NCBI GenBank assembly: GCA_922989275.2
Contig: OV277869.1
Location: 23,694,189-23,758,188, forward strand
Direction of reading: 5' to 3'
DNA: 64,000 nt
Origin: Gari tellinella
Lineage: Eukaryota > Mollusca > Bivalvia > Cardiida > Psammobiidae
Shown: one piece after another, positions 41,156 to 51,632 of the stretch
Position numbering within the stretch: position 1 is the stretch's first letter
Layout of the letters: every line of letters starts with the position of its first letter
Notes under the pieces: model-generated
What the model saw: the letters and a program-made list of their open reading frames with translations, nothing else
What the model was told of the DNA's origin: nothing
The model's database searches: none
Position numbers and translations under genes: made by a program

Positions 41156-41212
41156 TTTGATTGATTGATTCATTCATTCATTCATTCATTCATTCATTCA
41201 TTCATTGAGGCA
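41156..41212. repeat. (ATTC)n microsatellite, unit 1
   Basis: GATTGATTGATT followed by about ten ATTC units; shorter than the partner array at 47724. Confidence 0.9.
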
Positions 41213-41849
41213 AACAGAAAACATCATATGTCCAGCATACAGCATTTTATGAAAATCATGACATGCTTTCGATTACCAAGCAAAACACACAAATAGCACG
41301 ATCTTATTTCCAGTGTGGCCCTTCGCATCTATAGGCGGCATGATCTATAAATACACTTTATAATAACTAGATTTTAGTTAATCATGAAATTGTTATTTAT
41401 TATACTTTCACAAAAATGGCTGTCGTAGCACAGAATAGAAACTGTTTGTCCTATATGATGTACTAACATATTAGATTAAAACAAAATATTACACCTTAAA
41501 CGATTACATTGATATTCCATTACATAAAGTCTGCGAAAATACTCCAGAGGAGGTGATGCAGAATATTGGAAGAAGAAGAAGACAAATAACTAAAATATAT
41601 ACTCAAATCTAATATAAATACTAATGCTTGGTACCCTTTTATGTTAGATATAAGAAGGGTTTAATGTTTTATTAATAAAAAAAATACATGTATTATATAC
41701 TAGTATTTCGTTACAGATAACAGTTTCAGTAGCAAAATAACACATCAATAAATTGGTCGTCGATCAGGAGAATATGATGAAAATCAAGTTAAAAAAAGTC
41801 CGTCTTCAAGGTCAAGTGCGTCAAGTTTCATGAACGTATTCAATCCTAG
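41213..41849. other. shared duplication sequence, no gene
   Basis: Aligns with about 47843-48440, where a stretch containing AGGAGGTGATGCAG and GAAGAAGAAGAAG (about 41545-41590) is missing. No coding signal. Confidence 0.5.
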
Positions 41850-41985
41850 CAACGAGTATACTCGTCATTAAAGAACGATGTATCTGTTAATAGTACTCTT
41901 ATCCTATGTAATCAGTGAACACCCTCAGAGGAATCATGTCATGCGGTAGCCCTCTGATTCAGGGTCTGCAATATTTTTGGTTTAA
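41850..41985. mobile_element. TTAA-F MITE, degraded (unit 1)
   Basis: CAACGAGTATACTCGTCATT, then CACCCTCAGAGGAATCATG facing AGCCCTCTGATTCAGGGTC. The partner is at 48440-48580. Confidence 0.6.
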
Positions 41986-42153
41986 ACAGTATTTATTCCA
42001 AAGTTTTTTACACACATTGTGTCATACTTACAGAACATAATGTCAAGAAACATTTGCACACGGATTAGATACAAGTTATCTAAAACTTCTTCTCTTTTTA
42101 ATTGTTTAACATATTGTTCCAAACAACCTTTATTAGTAAAAATGGACTAAACT

Positions 42154-42408
42154 TTACATATTACCCATAGCCTGTTTCTAGTTTTGTAGACAGATGACCA
42201 CTTAAAACAGGTTGGAAGGAAAGTAGAATGCGCCTTAAGGCACAATCTGCTTTACTTTCAGCCTGCTTTAAGTTACTATTTATTAGGATATAGAAAATAT
42301 GTATTATGCTATAATTATATTCATGTCTATATAAAGTGGGACTATTTTCTTCAGTGGATGCTTACATTAGATGCGTAAAAATAAGTTTTTATGGTGTAAT
42401 TGGAACAG
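42154..42408. mobile_element. TTAA-A MITE (unit 1)
   Basis: TTACCCATAGCCTGTTTC to TTTTATGGTGTAATTGG. Hairpin at 42201-42273 with several mismatches. The partner is at 48755-49009. Confidence 0.8.
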
Positions 42409-42544
42409 AGTGTCCATTAAAGTGTCAGCAGTGGTCTACATTGGTCCACGGTATTCGAACTCTTTTCCAGAATTAACTGCACTACGTCGACAAAATCATC
42501 ATTTCCATTTTTTTCTAAAAAAAAAGGTATGTCATGTGTATGAA

Positions 42545-42752
42545 CATTTGATGATCAAATGTACCGTGAGGATACCCTTCACCGCCATATTGTCATCTGT
42601 TTTAATACTATCTGCAATATCGTTTGAAAGTTAGATTTAAGGTTATACATGTAACTGACGTAATTTCAAACAAGTCGCAAACAGTTTGATCCTGCTCAGA
42701 CGCCGCGTTACTGATCAGGATCAAAATTGTTTGCAAATGCGATTTATGGCGG
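42545..42752. mobile_element. TTAA-E MITE, right end deleted (unit 1)
   Basis: GATCAAATGTACCGTGAGG, then CGCAAACAGTTTGATCCTG. The terminal GAGAGTGTAAGGGTTAA present in unit 2 is missing. Confidence 0.75.
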
Positions 42753-42798
42753 CAATCAAACATCAACGGAACCGCCACTTCTGAAGCCTGGCTGAAAT

Positions 42799-43017
42799 TT
42801 AACCCATTATCCCATAAATATTCATTTTAACGCCTTTAAAACATTCCTCTTATGAAGAATATAGTTCCAATTTATACTGTCACAACTAAAGATCATAAGA
42901 AATATTTAATATATTCTAGCAGATAAAAGCTTATGGCGCATTCTGATCTACTTGCACCCTGTTTTAAATGGTCACATATCTTCAAAACTAGAAACAGGTT
43001 ATGGGGTAATGGGTTAA
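42799..43017. mobile_element. TTAA-A MITE, present only in unit 1
   Basis: TTAA|CCCATTATCCCATAAATA to GGTTATGGGGTAATGGG|TTAA. In unit 2 the same flanks meet at a single TTAA (49433-49436, CTTTAAGGCTTC), an empty site. Hairpin arms are mostly deleted. Confidence 0.88.
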
Positions 43018-43363
43018 GGCTTCAAACCTCTTCGATTAAAACATTTTTCTGCATTTTGTAACAATGCGTTATGTTTCGTTCAATCGGAAAACATTTCTCC
43101 AAATTCATGAAATGTTTACATAATCGCCAAATCAGCTTATTATTTGTTGTTTTAGTTAAAAATATAACGTGTTAACCCAGATACAAAATGACAAAGATCC
43201 CCAAACAAAACACCTTCTACTTCCTTCAAGTATCATGTACTAACTTCATTGTTAATATTTTTACAATATATCAGTGCAGCTGTACCGGTGAGTACCATAT
43301 GACGACACTAAACGCAGATGTAATGGAAATATATGTATACAATAACATTGTACCAACATTGTA

Positions 43364-43689
43364 CAGTGTTCCCTCCGTAAAACGGCCCTCCCAACAACGA
43401 CTCCCTCCTTACAACGACCCTTGCCGCAGTTCCCAAAACAAGACAATTATGTCTAACGCTTTTACTGCTGCAATATCGTCTGCTTAAAATTGCCGTCTGC
43501 TGTTCTTTCTCAAAGTTACACATTGGACATTTTGACAGAAGAAACTTAATGACGAGTGACAAATAGCTTGAATCCTGGATTCAAGCTGTTTACAAATGTA
43601 CACCAATTTCCCTCCCTATTACGACTCCTTCCGAACAACGCACGCACTTTTTGTCTCCCAATGGTTGTCGATGTAGAGAGGGAGCGCTG
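43364..43689. mobile_element. TA-D MITE, present only in unit 1
   Basis: TA then CAGTGTTCCCTCCGTAAAAC; GTAGAGAGGGAGCGCTG then TA. Unit 2 has uninterrupted AACATTTTAACTTG at about 49785-49797. The hairpin is collapsed to GCTTGAATCCTGGATTCAAGC. Confidence 0.85.
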
Positions 43690-43786
43690 TATTAACTTGG
43701 GTGTCATACTGTTGGAACCTGATCAGAATGACTCGGTGTCTGATAAGGTTCAAACCTGTTTGCAAAGAAGATAAATTCGGGCAGTA

Positions 43787-44036
43787 CAGTTGAGATAGCG
43801 CTATTGCTATTTCTTTCCCAATAAACGCGTTTGGGCAAAAACATTTAATTGTATTGCAAACAGTTTGGAACCAGGCCAGACACCGGATAACCCGGCGCCT
43901 GATAATGCTTGAATCTGTTTGCCACTCAGATTGAAACAAAACATTACATTTTCCAGAAAAAGGTAATTTCCTGCAATTTATTGCATTGCTTTTGCGTTTC
44001 TTTGCGTTTAAATGAAAATTAATAACTTCTCCACTG
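43787..44036. mobile_element. TA-C MITE (unit 1)
   Basis: TA then CAGTTGAGATAGCG; AATAACTTCTCCACTG. Hairpin at 43857-43922, decayed. It keeps an uninterrupted TTAA at 44008-44011, where the unit 2 copy carries an E element. Confidence 0.78.
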
Positions 44037-44371
44037 TTTAAACTGAAAACATGTTCATTTAGCCGACAAGGTGATTTGCAACTGTACGCATATAGAAAGA
44101 GATCTCGATTATAATGATTGCTGGTCCTGATTAAGTAGCCACCTATTTCAAGCAGACCCATTTGCAATAAACAGGGAACCCTCTGATAATCGAAACCCTT
44201 GAATATCGAATAAAAAGTTCGATTAAGAGAGATTTCCGTATGATGGAGGCGTAGCTGCCATTCAGCAGAATTCAACTTTGCAGACAAATTACGCCAGATA
44301 ACAGTTGAGTGCAAAACAACGTTTTGGCAGAAATCTCATTTATGAGCCTTCTGCAGTACTGTTGTTATGCA

Positions 44372-44695
44372 TTAACCCTTTCACTGCCAAATCTTTCGTG
44401 AGATGTTTATCCCTTCATCGTTTCCCTGTCGTCTGCATTAATTTTGTTGTCTGCAATGTCGTTCAAAGTTGAAAATAAGGCAGTATGACAGGGGAGTATA
44501 TGTACAGTCGGCTGAGCGGTCATTCGGACTGAAAGTAGACTTTAACTTGGTATATTACTTTTATTACTGTAGAAATGTCGATTCGAGTGTCAAACAGTTT
44601 GGACCCTGATCAGACACCGCGTGACGCGGTGTCTGTTCAGGTTCCAAACTGTTTGCAAAAGAACTTTGAAGCGTCATTGAGAGTGAAAGGGTTAA
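44372..44695. mobile_element. TTAA-E MITE, present only in unit 1
   Basis: TTAA|CCCTTTCACTGCC to GAGAGTGAAAGGG|TTAA. The empty site in unit 2 is TTAA at 50668-50671 (ATGCATTAAACATG). Hairpin at 44590-44656. It carries an extra segment of about 66 bp at 44506-44571 with CAGTCGGC / TTACTG ends next to TA. Confidence 0.88.
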
Positions 44696-44963
44696 ACATG
44701 TTCTCCGTGGTCTGTTCACCTCTTCCTTGATGAAATGGTGAACAAGTAGTTTAAGTGCATGGGGACAGAAATTTGTCCGCTGTTCGGAGACATCAAGAGT
44801 TTGAAGGTTACAGTAAATCTTTCATTTGTTTTAGCTCAAAAGTCGGTTTATACATTTATTCACTTGTTCGTTGACAAAGATCATGAGGCCAAAACATGTT
44901 GCAAAAAGGCCATCATCTGCAGACTCGTGTTTACTTCCGACTTTGGATAAGATTTCATCTTTA

Positions 44964-45177
44964 CGCAAAGTCCCTCTATTGCGAGACACTCAAATTAGGG
45001 CCATAGTCTGTTGAACTGGCGGCTATTTGCTTAAAGCAGGATGGAAGTAAAGCAGAAAGCTCCTAAAGGAGCTTTCTGTTTTACTTTCATACCGCTTTAA
45101 ACTGGCACATGTCTTTAGTAGTACCTAATGTCGTCATATGAGTGGTCGAATTAGGGAGAACTTACTGCAGTACATAA
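44964..45177. mobile_element. TA-B MITE (unit 1)
   Basis: AAAGTCCCTCTATTGCGAG to AGGGAGAACTTACTG. Hairpin at 45031-45102 with AAGCTCCTAAAGGAGCTT. Confidence 0.75.
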
Positions 45178-45344
45178 AGACGTCATGCAAAGGATGTTTT
45201 TGTTGGATTGGCTAACGAGACTATGCTATAGCTGTTGGTACAAGTGTGGTCAGTATGCTAATTTTGCAATTGGAGATCTAGTCCATACGTTTTCTAAATA
45301 TACAGTGGCTTAAAGGTTTACAGCTTTTACAAACTCTATTAAGG

Positions 45345-46366
45345 CCTTTCGCTTACGGAAGTCGGTCTTGCGGGCGAGCGGGTATGCGTCTTGGCAACAT
45401 AGACTTTTTCCGTACGTGCTTATACTAGAAAATTTATATAAAGGAAATGTTGATACGAATTAGTATAATCCTTCATAGCGCAGTGAGTAGAGTGATTGAC
45501 TTGCAATTCATTGGTCATAGGTTCGAGACCCATCCGATCCAAATATTATTTTTAAGTGTCCGATTTATTGACTTGTCAATCCATAACGCAGTGATCAAGG
45601 GACATGCTATGTTTAGTCTTCGTTGATTAGAATAAGTGATGTTATATACGGTCCAATTATATGTCCACTTACATGTACGTTTTAGTTTAATGACTTACAA
45701 GTCAATAAAATCGGTATACATGTATACGATTTGATCGAACTATAAAGCCACACATTGAAGCTTATCAATACGTCATCCTTTTCAAGATCAACATTGCCCA
45801 TTATTATTATGTTTAAACAATATAATTAACCTTGTATGCAAGTCCATGAATAAATAATAGCGCATTTTAATGACAGAATTTTAATTTTAAGGTAAGTAAC
45901 TGTATCTCAACTTCAAATTGCCCCCATTTTAATAAGAAAATCTGTAATATTTTATATTTTTTTCTGACCAACTGTTTCATCAACCATATATTTGAATAAA
46001 ATGAAAACAAATATACATTGAATGAGTCAGTTTTCTGTAATTCAATTTTTTAGCATTTTTCAAAATTTAAATAGCTGATAACATCTTTCTGAACACCTTT
46101 ATTCAAAATGTTTTTAGCTTTTCTTGTAATGAATGTTGTTGACTACTTAGTGGGCTAGACTAATAGTCATTAGCTTTATTTATTTTTGAGAAAAATAAAA
46201 TCATCAAAATTCCAGGTTTTTGTCAGAAAAAAGACCTTAAAGACAAACCACACGATAGATTTTGCTTATATTTTCAAACATTGATTCGAAGCCTATTATC
46301 ATTTTTCATGAAAGGTTTCATAACACCTTGTATGGAAACTAAGCGCACATGCGAAGTACCTTAAAA
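45345..46366. other. 1-kb segment present only in unit 1
   Basis: Unit 2 joins CTCTATTAA directly to TGGTAATGAG, whereas unit 1 has about 1 kb between. It contains a tRNA-like head (45473-45545) followed by AT-rich DNA. It could be an insertion in unit 1 or a deletion in unit 2; no target duplication is clear. Confidence 0.65.
45473..45545 (+). mobile_element. tRNA-derived SINE head (or tRNA pseudogene)
   Basis: TAGCGCAGTGAGTAGAGTG fits a pol III A box and GGTTCGAGACCC a B box, about 30 nt apart, with an anticodon-arm-like TTGCAAT loop between. The 3' CCA-like CCATCCGATCC is not a clean acceptor stem, so a SINE or pseudogene fits better than a working tRNA. Confidence 0.55.
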
Positions 46367-46764
46367 GTAATGAGAAACGAGTACATGGGTACTTGTATAT
46401 CCTCTATAGCAAATAATTAAATCGTCACCCAAAACACCTAAAAATAAACTCAATTTAGGGGTCATAATGGAGAGACTTTACTGTATGTAAAAAATAATTC
46501 GACTTTATTGTTTGAAACTTGAGTCTCAGGCCACTGCAATCCCAGGACAAGCTCTGGGGTTCCACCGCTCTTTTGAAGGCTACAGTATGTTTCATTAAGG
46601 AACCCCAACTTAGTATTTGACATGGCCATTTGAACATTTGAACGCAGAAGAAGCTGAAGAAGTCTTAAGAGTGATTCTTTGAGTATACGTGACGAGATAA
46701 AAACAAAAGCTTTTCGAGCATTCCAAACTGTGATACCCCTCCACCCCACGCCCCTTAGCTATTT

Positions 46765-47303
46765 CTCGTTAAAAAAAACCACAAACGCATTGGAATAAAA
46801 TATAGATCATTACAATGTTTATTTTAATCTGAGTGGCAAACAGTTTGAAGCCTGATCAGACGCCGGCTCTTGCTCTAGCTCCAAACGTTTTGCATTGGAA
46901 ATACAGCGCTTCCTCTCTACAACGACACCAAATGGGAGACATAAACAGTTGTTTACAGGGAGTCGTTATAGGGAGAGAAATTGACTTACATTTGCAAACA
47001 GCTTGAATCCTGATCAGACGCCGCGTAACGCGGCGTCTGATCTGAATTCAAGATATTTGTCACTCGTCATTAAGAGTTTTTTTCTGTCAAAATATCCAGT
47101 ATGTGACTTTGAGGAAAACAGCAGACGGCATCTTTAAGCAGACGATATTACAGCAGTCAAAGCATTAGACATAATTGTCCCGTTTAGAGAACTGCAGCAA
47201 GCGTCATTGTAAGGAGGGGGTCGTTGTTAGGAGTGCCGTTGTAGGGAGGGAACATTGCAGTTCTTTAAGCATGAATGTGTTTATCGGAATAACGTCACCA
47301 CTG
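46765..47303. mobile_element. TA-C MITE interrupted by a D element (unit 2)
   Basis: Same nested arrangement as 40204-40743, so the nesting predates the duplication. Confidence 0.7.
46904..47257. mobile_element. TA-D MITE nested in TA-C (unit 2)
   Basis: CAGCGCTTCCTCTCTACAAC to GTAGGGAGGGAACATTG. Hairpin CGCGTAACGCG, one base pair different from the partner's CGCGTTACGCG. Confidence 0.85.
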
Positions 47304-47723
47304 TATCACTTGATATCATATTATGTTCTCTATATAATCCACATTTATTCAAATGATCTCTTTCCTATGACAAACATGCACGCAATTAAGGTAACAGTTT
47401 ATCAAAACCTATGACCAGGTCTCAAATATGTGTAATCATTACACTGATCGATGTCAATCCAAAGAAAGAACCAACGTATACTTTTACAATTTTTTACCAG
47501 GAACTGTTGGGAAAGAATAACGTCTTCTCCGCTGTATTGATAAACTATATATTTTTCCTATAAACACAAACATATTAGTTTTTGTATTCATTTTGTCTTG
47601 TATTGTCTTAGTGTAGTACGTCACTCATGGCGCTCAATATCGGTTCTCTACGTAGAGAGAACGTCCATTTTCGTCATCTGACATTCCGTACCGAATATGC
47701 TCGAAAACAGTTTGGTAGCACTT

Positions 47724-47733
47724 TGATTGATTC

Positions 47734-47764
<31 letters not shown>

Positions 47765-47842
47765 GATTCATTCATTCATTCATTCATTCATTCATTCATT
47801 CATTCATTCATTCATTCATTCATTCATGCATTCGTTCATTGA
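47724..47842. repeat. (ATTG/ATTC)n microsatellite, unit 2
   Basis: About eight GATT units then about 20 ATTC units with few interruptions. The Ile-His-Ser-Phe open frame here is only the repeat read in one frame. Confidence 0.92.
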
Positions 47843-48439
47843 GGCAAACAGAAAACATCATATGGTCCACATACATGTATTACAGCATTTTATGAAAACC
47901 ATGACATGCTTTCGATTACCAAGCAAAACACACAAAGAGCACGATCTTATTTCCAGTGTGGCCCTTAGCATCTATAGGCGACATGATCTATAAATAGACT
48001 TTATAATAACTGGATTTTAGTTAATCATGAAATTGTTATTTATTATACTTTCACAAAAATGGCTGTCGTAGCAAAGAATAGAAACGGGTTGTCCTATATG
48101 ATGTACTAACATATTAGATTAAAACAAAATATTACACCTTAAGCGGTTACATTGTTATTCCATTACAGACAAATTAACTTAAATATATACTCAAATCTAA
48201 TATAAATACTAATGCTTGGTATCCTTTTATGTTAGATATAAGAAGGGTTTAATGTTTTATTTATTAAAAAAAACAAAAACATGTATTATATACTAGTATT
48301 TCGTTACAGATAACAGTTTCAGTAGCAAAATAACACATCAATAAATTGGTCGTCGATCAGGAGAATATGATGAAAATCAAGTTAAAAAAAGTCCGACTTC
48401 AAAGTCAAGTGCGTCAAGTTTCATGAACGTATTCAATCC

Positions 48440-48580
48440 TAGCAACGAGTATACTCGTCATTAACGAACGATGTATCTGTCAATAGTACTCTTATCCTAT
48501 GTAATCAGTGAAACCCCTCAGAGGAATCATGTCATGCAGTAGCCCTCTGATTCAGGGTCTGCACTATTTTTGGTTTCAAC
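48440..48580. mobile_element. TTAA-F MITE, degraded (unit 2)
   Basis: CAACGAGTATACTCGTCATT and CCCCTCAGAGGAATCATG / AGCCCTCTGATTCAGGG. Confidence 0.6.
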
Positions 48581-48754
48581 ATTATTTATTTCAAAGCTTT
48601 TTACACACAGTGTGTCATATTTACAAAACATAATGTCAAGAAATATTTAAACATGGATAAGATACAAGTTATTGAAAACTTATGTGAATTCTTCTCTTTT
48701 TAATTTTGTAACATATTGTTCCAATCAACTGTAAATAGTAAAAATGGACTAAAC

Positions 48755-49009
48755 TTAACCCATTACGCCATAGCCTGTATCTAGTTTTGAAGACAGATGG
48801 CCACTTAAAGCAGGTTGAGAGTAAAGTAGAATGCACTTAAGGCGCATTCTGCTTTACCTTCAGTCTGCTTAAAGTTACTTTTTACTAGGATATAGAACAT
48901 ATTTCTTATGGTATAATTATATTCATGTCTATATAAAGTGGGACTATTTTCTTCAGTGGATGATTACATTAGAGGCGTAAAAAGGAGTATTTATGGTGTA
49001 ATTGGTTAA
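48755..49009. mobile_element. TTAA-A MITE (unit 2)
   Basis: TTAACCCATTACGCCATAG to ATGGTGTAATTGGTTAA; better preserved ends than its partner at 42154. Confidence 0.85.
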
Positions 49010-49139
49010 AAATGTCCATTAAAGGTGTCAGAAATGGTCTACACTGGTCCACAGTATCAGAACTATTTTCCAGATATAACTGCACCACGTCGACAAAATC
49101 ATCATTTCCATTTTTTTCTGAAAAAGTCAGTCAGATGTA

Positions 49140-49378
49140 TTAACCCTTTCATGATTAAATGTGTCGTGAGGAAACCCTTCATCGCCATATTGTCGTCTGC
49201 TTCAATATTGTCTGCAATATCGTTTTAAAGTTAGATTTAAGGCAGTATAACTGACATAATTTCAAAACAAGTGGCAACAGTTTTTATCCTGCTCAGACGC
49301 CGCGATACGCGGCGTCTGATCAGGATCAAAATTGTTTGCAAATGTGATTTATGACGGCATTGAGAGTGTAAGGGTTAA
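49140..49378. mobile_element. TTAA-E MITE (unit 2)
   Basis: TTAACCCTTTCATGATTAAA to TGAGAGTGTAAGGGTTAA. Hairpin CGCGATACGCG at 49270-49338. Confidence 0.88.
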
Positions 49379-49891
49379 TCAAGCATCAACGGGACCGCCA
49401 CTTCTGATAGCCTGTCTGAACTTTAAGGCTTCAAACTGTTTGCCACTTAGATTCAAACATTTTCGGCATTTTGTAGCAATGCGTTATGTTTCGCTCAATC
49501 GGGAAACATTTCTCCAAATTTATGAAATGTTTACATTATCTCCAAATCAGCTTATAGTTGTTTTAGTTAAAAAAGATAATGTGTTAACCTAGATAAAATG
49601 ACACAGATTCCCCCCAAACAAAACACCTTTTTACTTCCTTCAAGCACCAGGTACTAACGTCATTGTTAATATTTCTACAATATATCAGTGCAGCTGTACC
49701 GGTGAGTACTTCATGTTTCCCAAATTCAAACGAAACTGAGCGCAAACGCAATTTGCAATTATATGTATACAGTAACATTTTACGAACATTTTAACTTGTG
49801 TGCCATACCATTGCAACCTGATCAGAAGCCAAATTACTCGGCGGCTGATGCGGTTCATAACTATTTGCAAAGAAAATAAAAGTGTGCAGTA

Positions 49892-50341
49892 CACTAGAGA
49901 AAACGTGTTTGTGCTAAAACAATTAATTACATTGCAAACAGGTAGCCCGCGCCTGAAAAGGCTCGAAACTGTTTGCCACCAATCAGATTGAAATAAATCA
50001 TTAGACATTTCAGAAAACCGTTAGTTTCTACCTTCTATTGCATTGCGTTTGAGTTTCTTTTGAGTTTAACCCTTTCATGATCAAATTATTCCGGAGATTT
50101 TTACCCCTTCACCGCTTTATTGTCGTCTGCTTCATTGTTGTTGTCTGCAAGACACGTTTCAAAGTTATATTTAAAGTTGTATGACTTAATAAATATCTAT
50201 AAGAATGTCAAACAGTTTAAGTATTGATCAGACGCCGCGTTACGCGGCGTCTGATCAGGACCCAAACTGTTTGCAAACGCGCTTTAAGGCGTCATTAAGA
50301 GTGAAAGGGTTAAACTGGAAAGAATAACGTGTTCTTCACTG
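49892..50341. mobile_element. TA-C MITE interrupted by an E element (unit 2)
   Basis: CACTAGAGAAAACGTG to TGCGTTTGAGTTTC before the inserted E element, then CTGGAAAGAATAACGTG and TTCTTCACTG followed by TA. Confidence 0.8.
50066..50313. mobile_element. TTAA-E MITE, intact, present only in unit 2
   Basis: Type copy of family E. TTAA|CCCTTTCATGATCAAATT to AAGAGTGAAAGGG|TTAA. Hairpin at 50208-50273 with perfect CGCGTTACGCG. The corresponding empty TTAA is at 44008-44011 in unit 1. Confidence 0.92.
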
Positions 50342-50941
50342 TACAAACAGTGAGACAGCATATTGAATTTAACTGAGATGGCATAGTGATTCTGCAGAAG
50401 GAATTTTCTATATGACTGCTGTTCCTGATTTAGCAGTCACTTGTCTTAAAGCAGGCTTGTTTGCAATGTACAGTAACAGTGAAACGTTTGAATACCTAGG
50501 TTTGAACTCTTCCAGATAAAATCAAATATTTCGATTTAGGGAGGGTAAGTTATCATTCAATAGAAATTGACGATGCAGTCGGTCATGACAGATAATAGCT
50601 TAAAGCAGAACAACTATATAATGCTGAAAGCTCTTTGAAGAGCATTCTACATTACAGTTGCCATGCATTAAACATGTTCTCAGAGCTCTGTTTTACTTCT
50701 TCGTTGAAGAAATGATAAGCAAGTAGTTTTACGATGTGCATGGGAACCAAGAATTTTGACCGCTGTTCGGCGACATTCGGATTTTGAAGGTTACTCCTTA
50801 TCTGTTTGTTTAGCTCAAAATAGGTTTGTGCATGAATTCACTTGTTCGTTGAGGAAGGCCATGGGGCCAAAACATGTTGCAAAAATGCCATCTTCTGCAG
50901 ACATGTGTTTTCTTCCGTATTTGGATAGGATTTCATCTTTA

Positions 50942-51145
50942 CGCAAAGTCCCTCTATTGCGACACACTCAAATTAGGGCCATAGTCTGTTGAACCGGCGG
51001 CTATTTGCTTAAAGCAGGGTGGAGGTAAAGCAGAAAGCTCCTAAAGGAGCTTTCTGCTTTACTTTCATACCGCTTAAAACTGGCACATGTCTTTAGTAGT
51101 ACCTAATGTCGTCATATGAGTGGTCGAATTAGGGAGAACTTACTG
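50942..51145. mobile_element. TA-B MITE (unit 2)
   Basis: AAAGTCCCTCTATTGCGAC to AGGGAGAACTTACTG; hairpin AAGCTCCTAAAGGAGCTT. Confidence 0.75.
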
Positions 51146-51258
51146 CAGTACATAAAGACGTCATGCAAAGGATGTTTTTGTTGGATTGGCTAACGAGACT
51201 ATGCTATAGCTGTTGGTACAAGTGTGGTCACTATGCTAATTTTGCAATTGGAGATCTA

Positions 51259-51500
51259 GGGCCCGTTTTACTAAACAACTTACGCAAAATTTTTGCGTAA
51301 GTCAAAATCGTTTAACTCTTATTTTTCGATCATAAACGATTGCAAACAGCAAATAGCCAGATCAGAGGACGCGCTAATAGCGCGTCCTCTGATCTGGCTA
51401 TTTGCTGTTTGCAGCAAGTGATAATAAAAAATATAAATTAAAATTTAAAATTATGACTTACGCAAAAATTTTGCGTAAGTAGTTTAGTAAAACGGGCCCC
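51259..51500. mobile_element. family H MITE, intact, present only in unit 2
   Basis: GGGCCCGTTTTACTAAAC to GTTTAGTAAAACGGGCCC plus one C. Unit 1 has the uninterrupted GAGATCTAGTCCATACG (CTA at 45278-45280). Here CTA precedes and (C)CTAG follows the element, indicating a 3-4 bp duplication. The core hairpin CAGATCAGAGGACGCGC is perfect. A Harbinger-like origin is inferred from ends and duplication length. Confidence 0.9.
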
Positions 51501-51632
51501 CTAGTCCATACGTTTTCTAAATATGCAGTGGCTTAAAAATTTACAGCTTTTAACTCTATTAATGGTAATGAGAAACGAGTACATGGGTACTTGTATATCC
51601 TCTATAGTAAATAATTAAATCATCACCCAATA

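Larger units (their letters stand above)
39874..46432. repeat. tandem segmental duplication, unit 1
   Basis: Starts AACACCTAAAAATAAACTC and aligns in order with 46433-51630. The last 66 bp (46367-46432, GTAATGAGAAACGAGTAC..) recur at 51565-51630. Large aligned blocks (such as 39900-40750 with 46460-47310) are nearly identical by eye, while 44040-44700 and its partner are much more diverged. Unit 1 has private insertions at 42799, 43364, 44372 and 45345-46366. Confidence 0.85.
46433..51630. repeat. tandem segmental duplication, unit 2
   Basis: Partner of unit 1. It begins inside what was a TA-B element (46433-46483) and ends with the 66-bp sequence that also precedes it. Private insertions are at 50066 (E) and 51259 (H). 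Confidence 0.85.

Noticed and set aside
43619..44314. 231-codon minus-strand open frame.
   Set aside because: It runs through the right part of a D element and a whole C element, in one copy of the duplication only. No motif.
47763..47993. Open frame of repeating Ile-His-Ser-Phe.
   Set aside because: It is the (ATTC)n microsatellite read in one frame.
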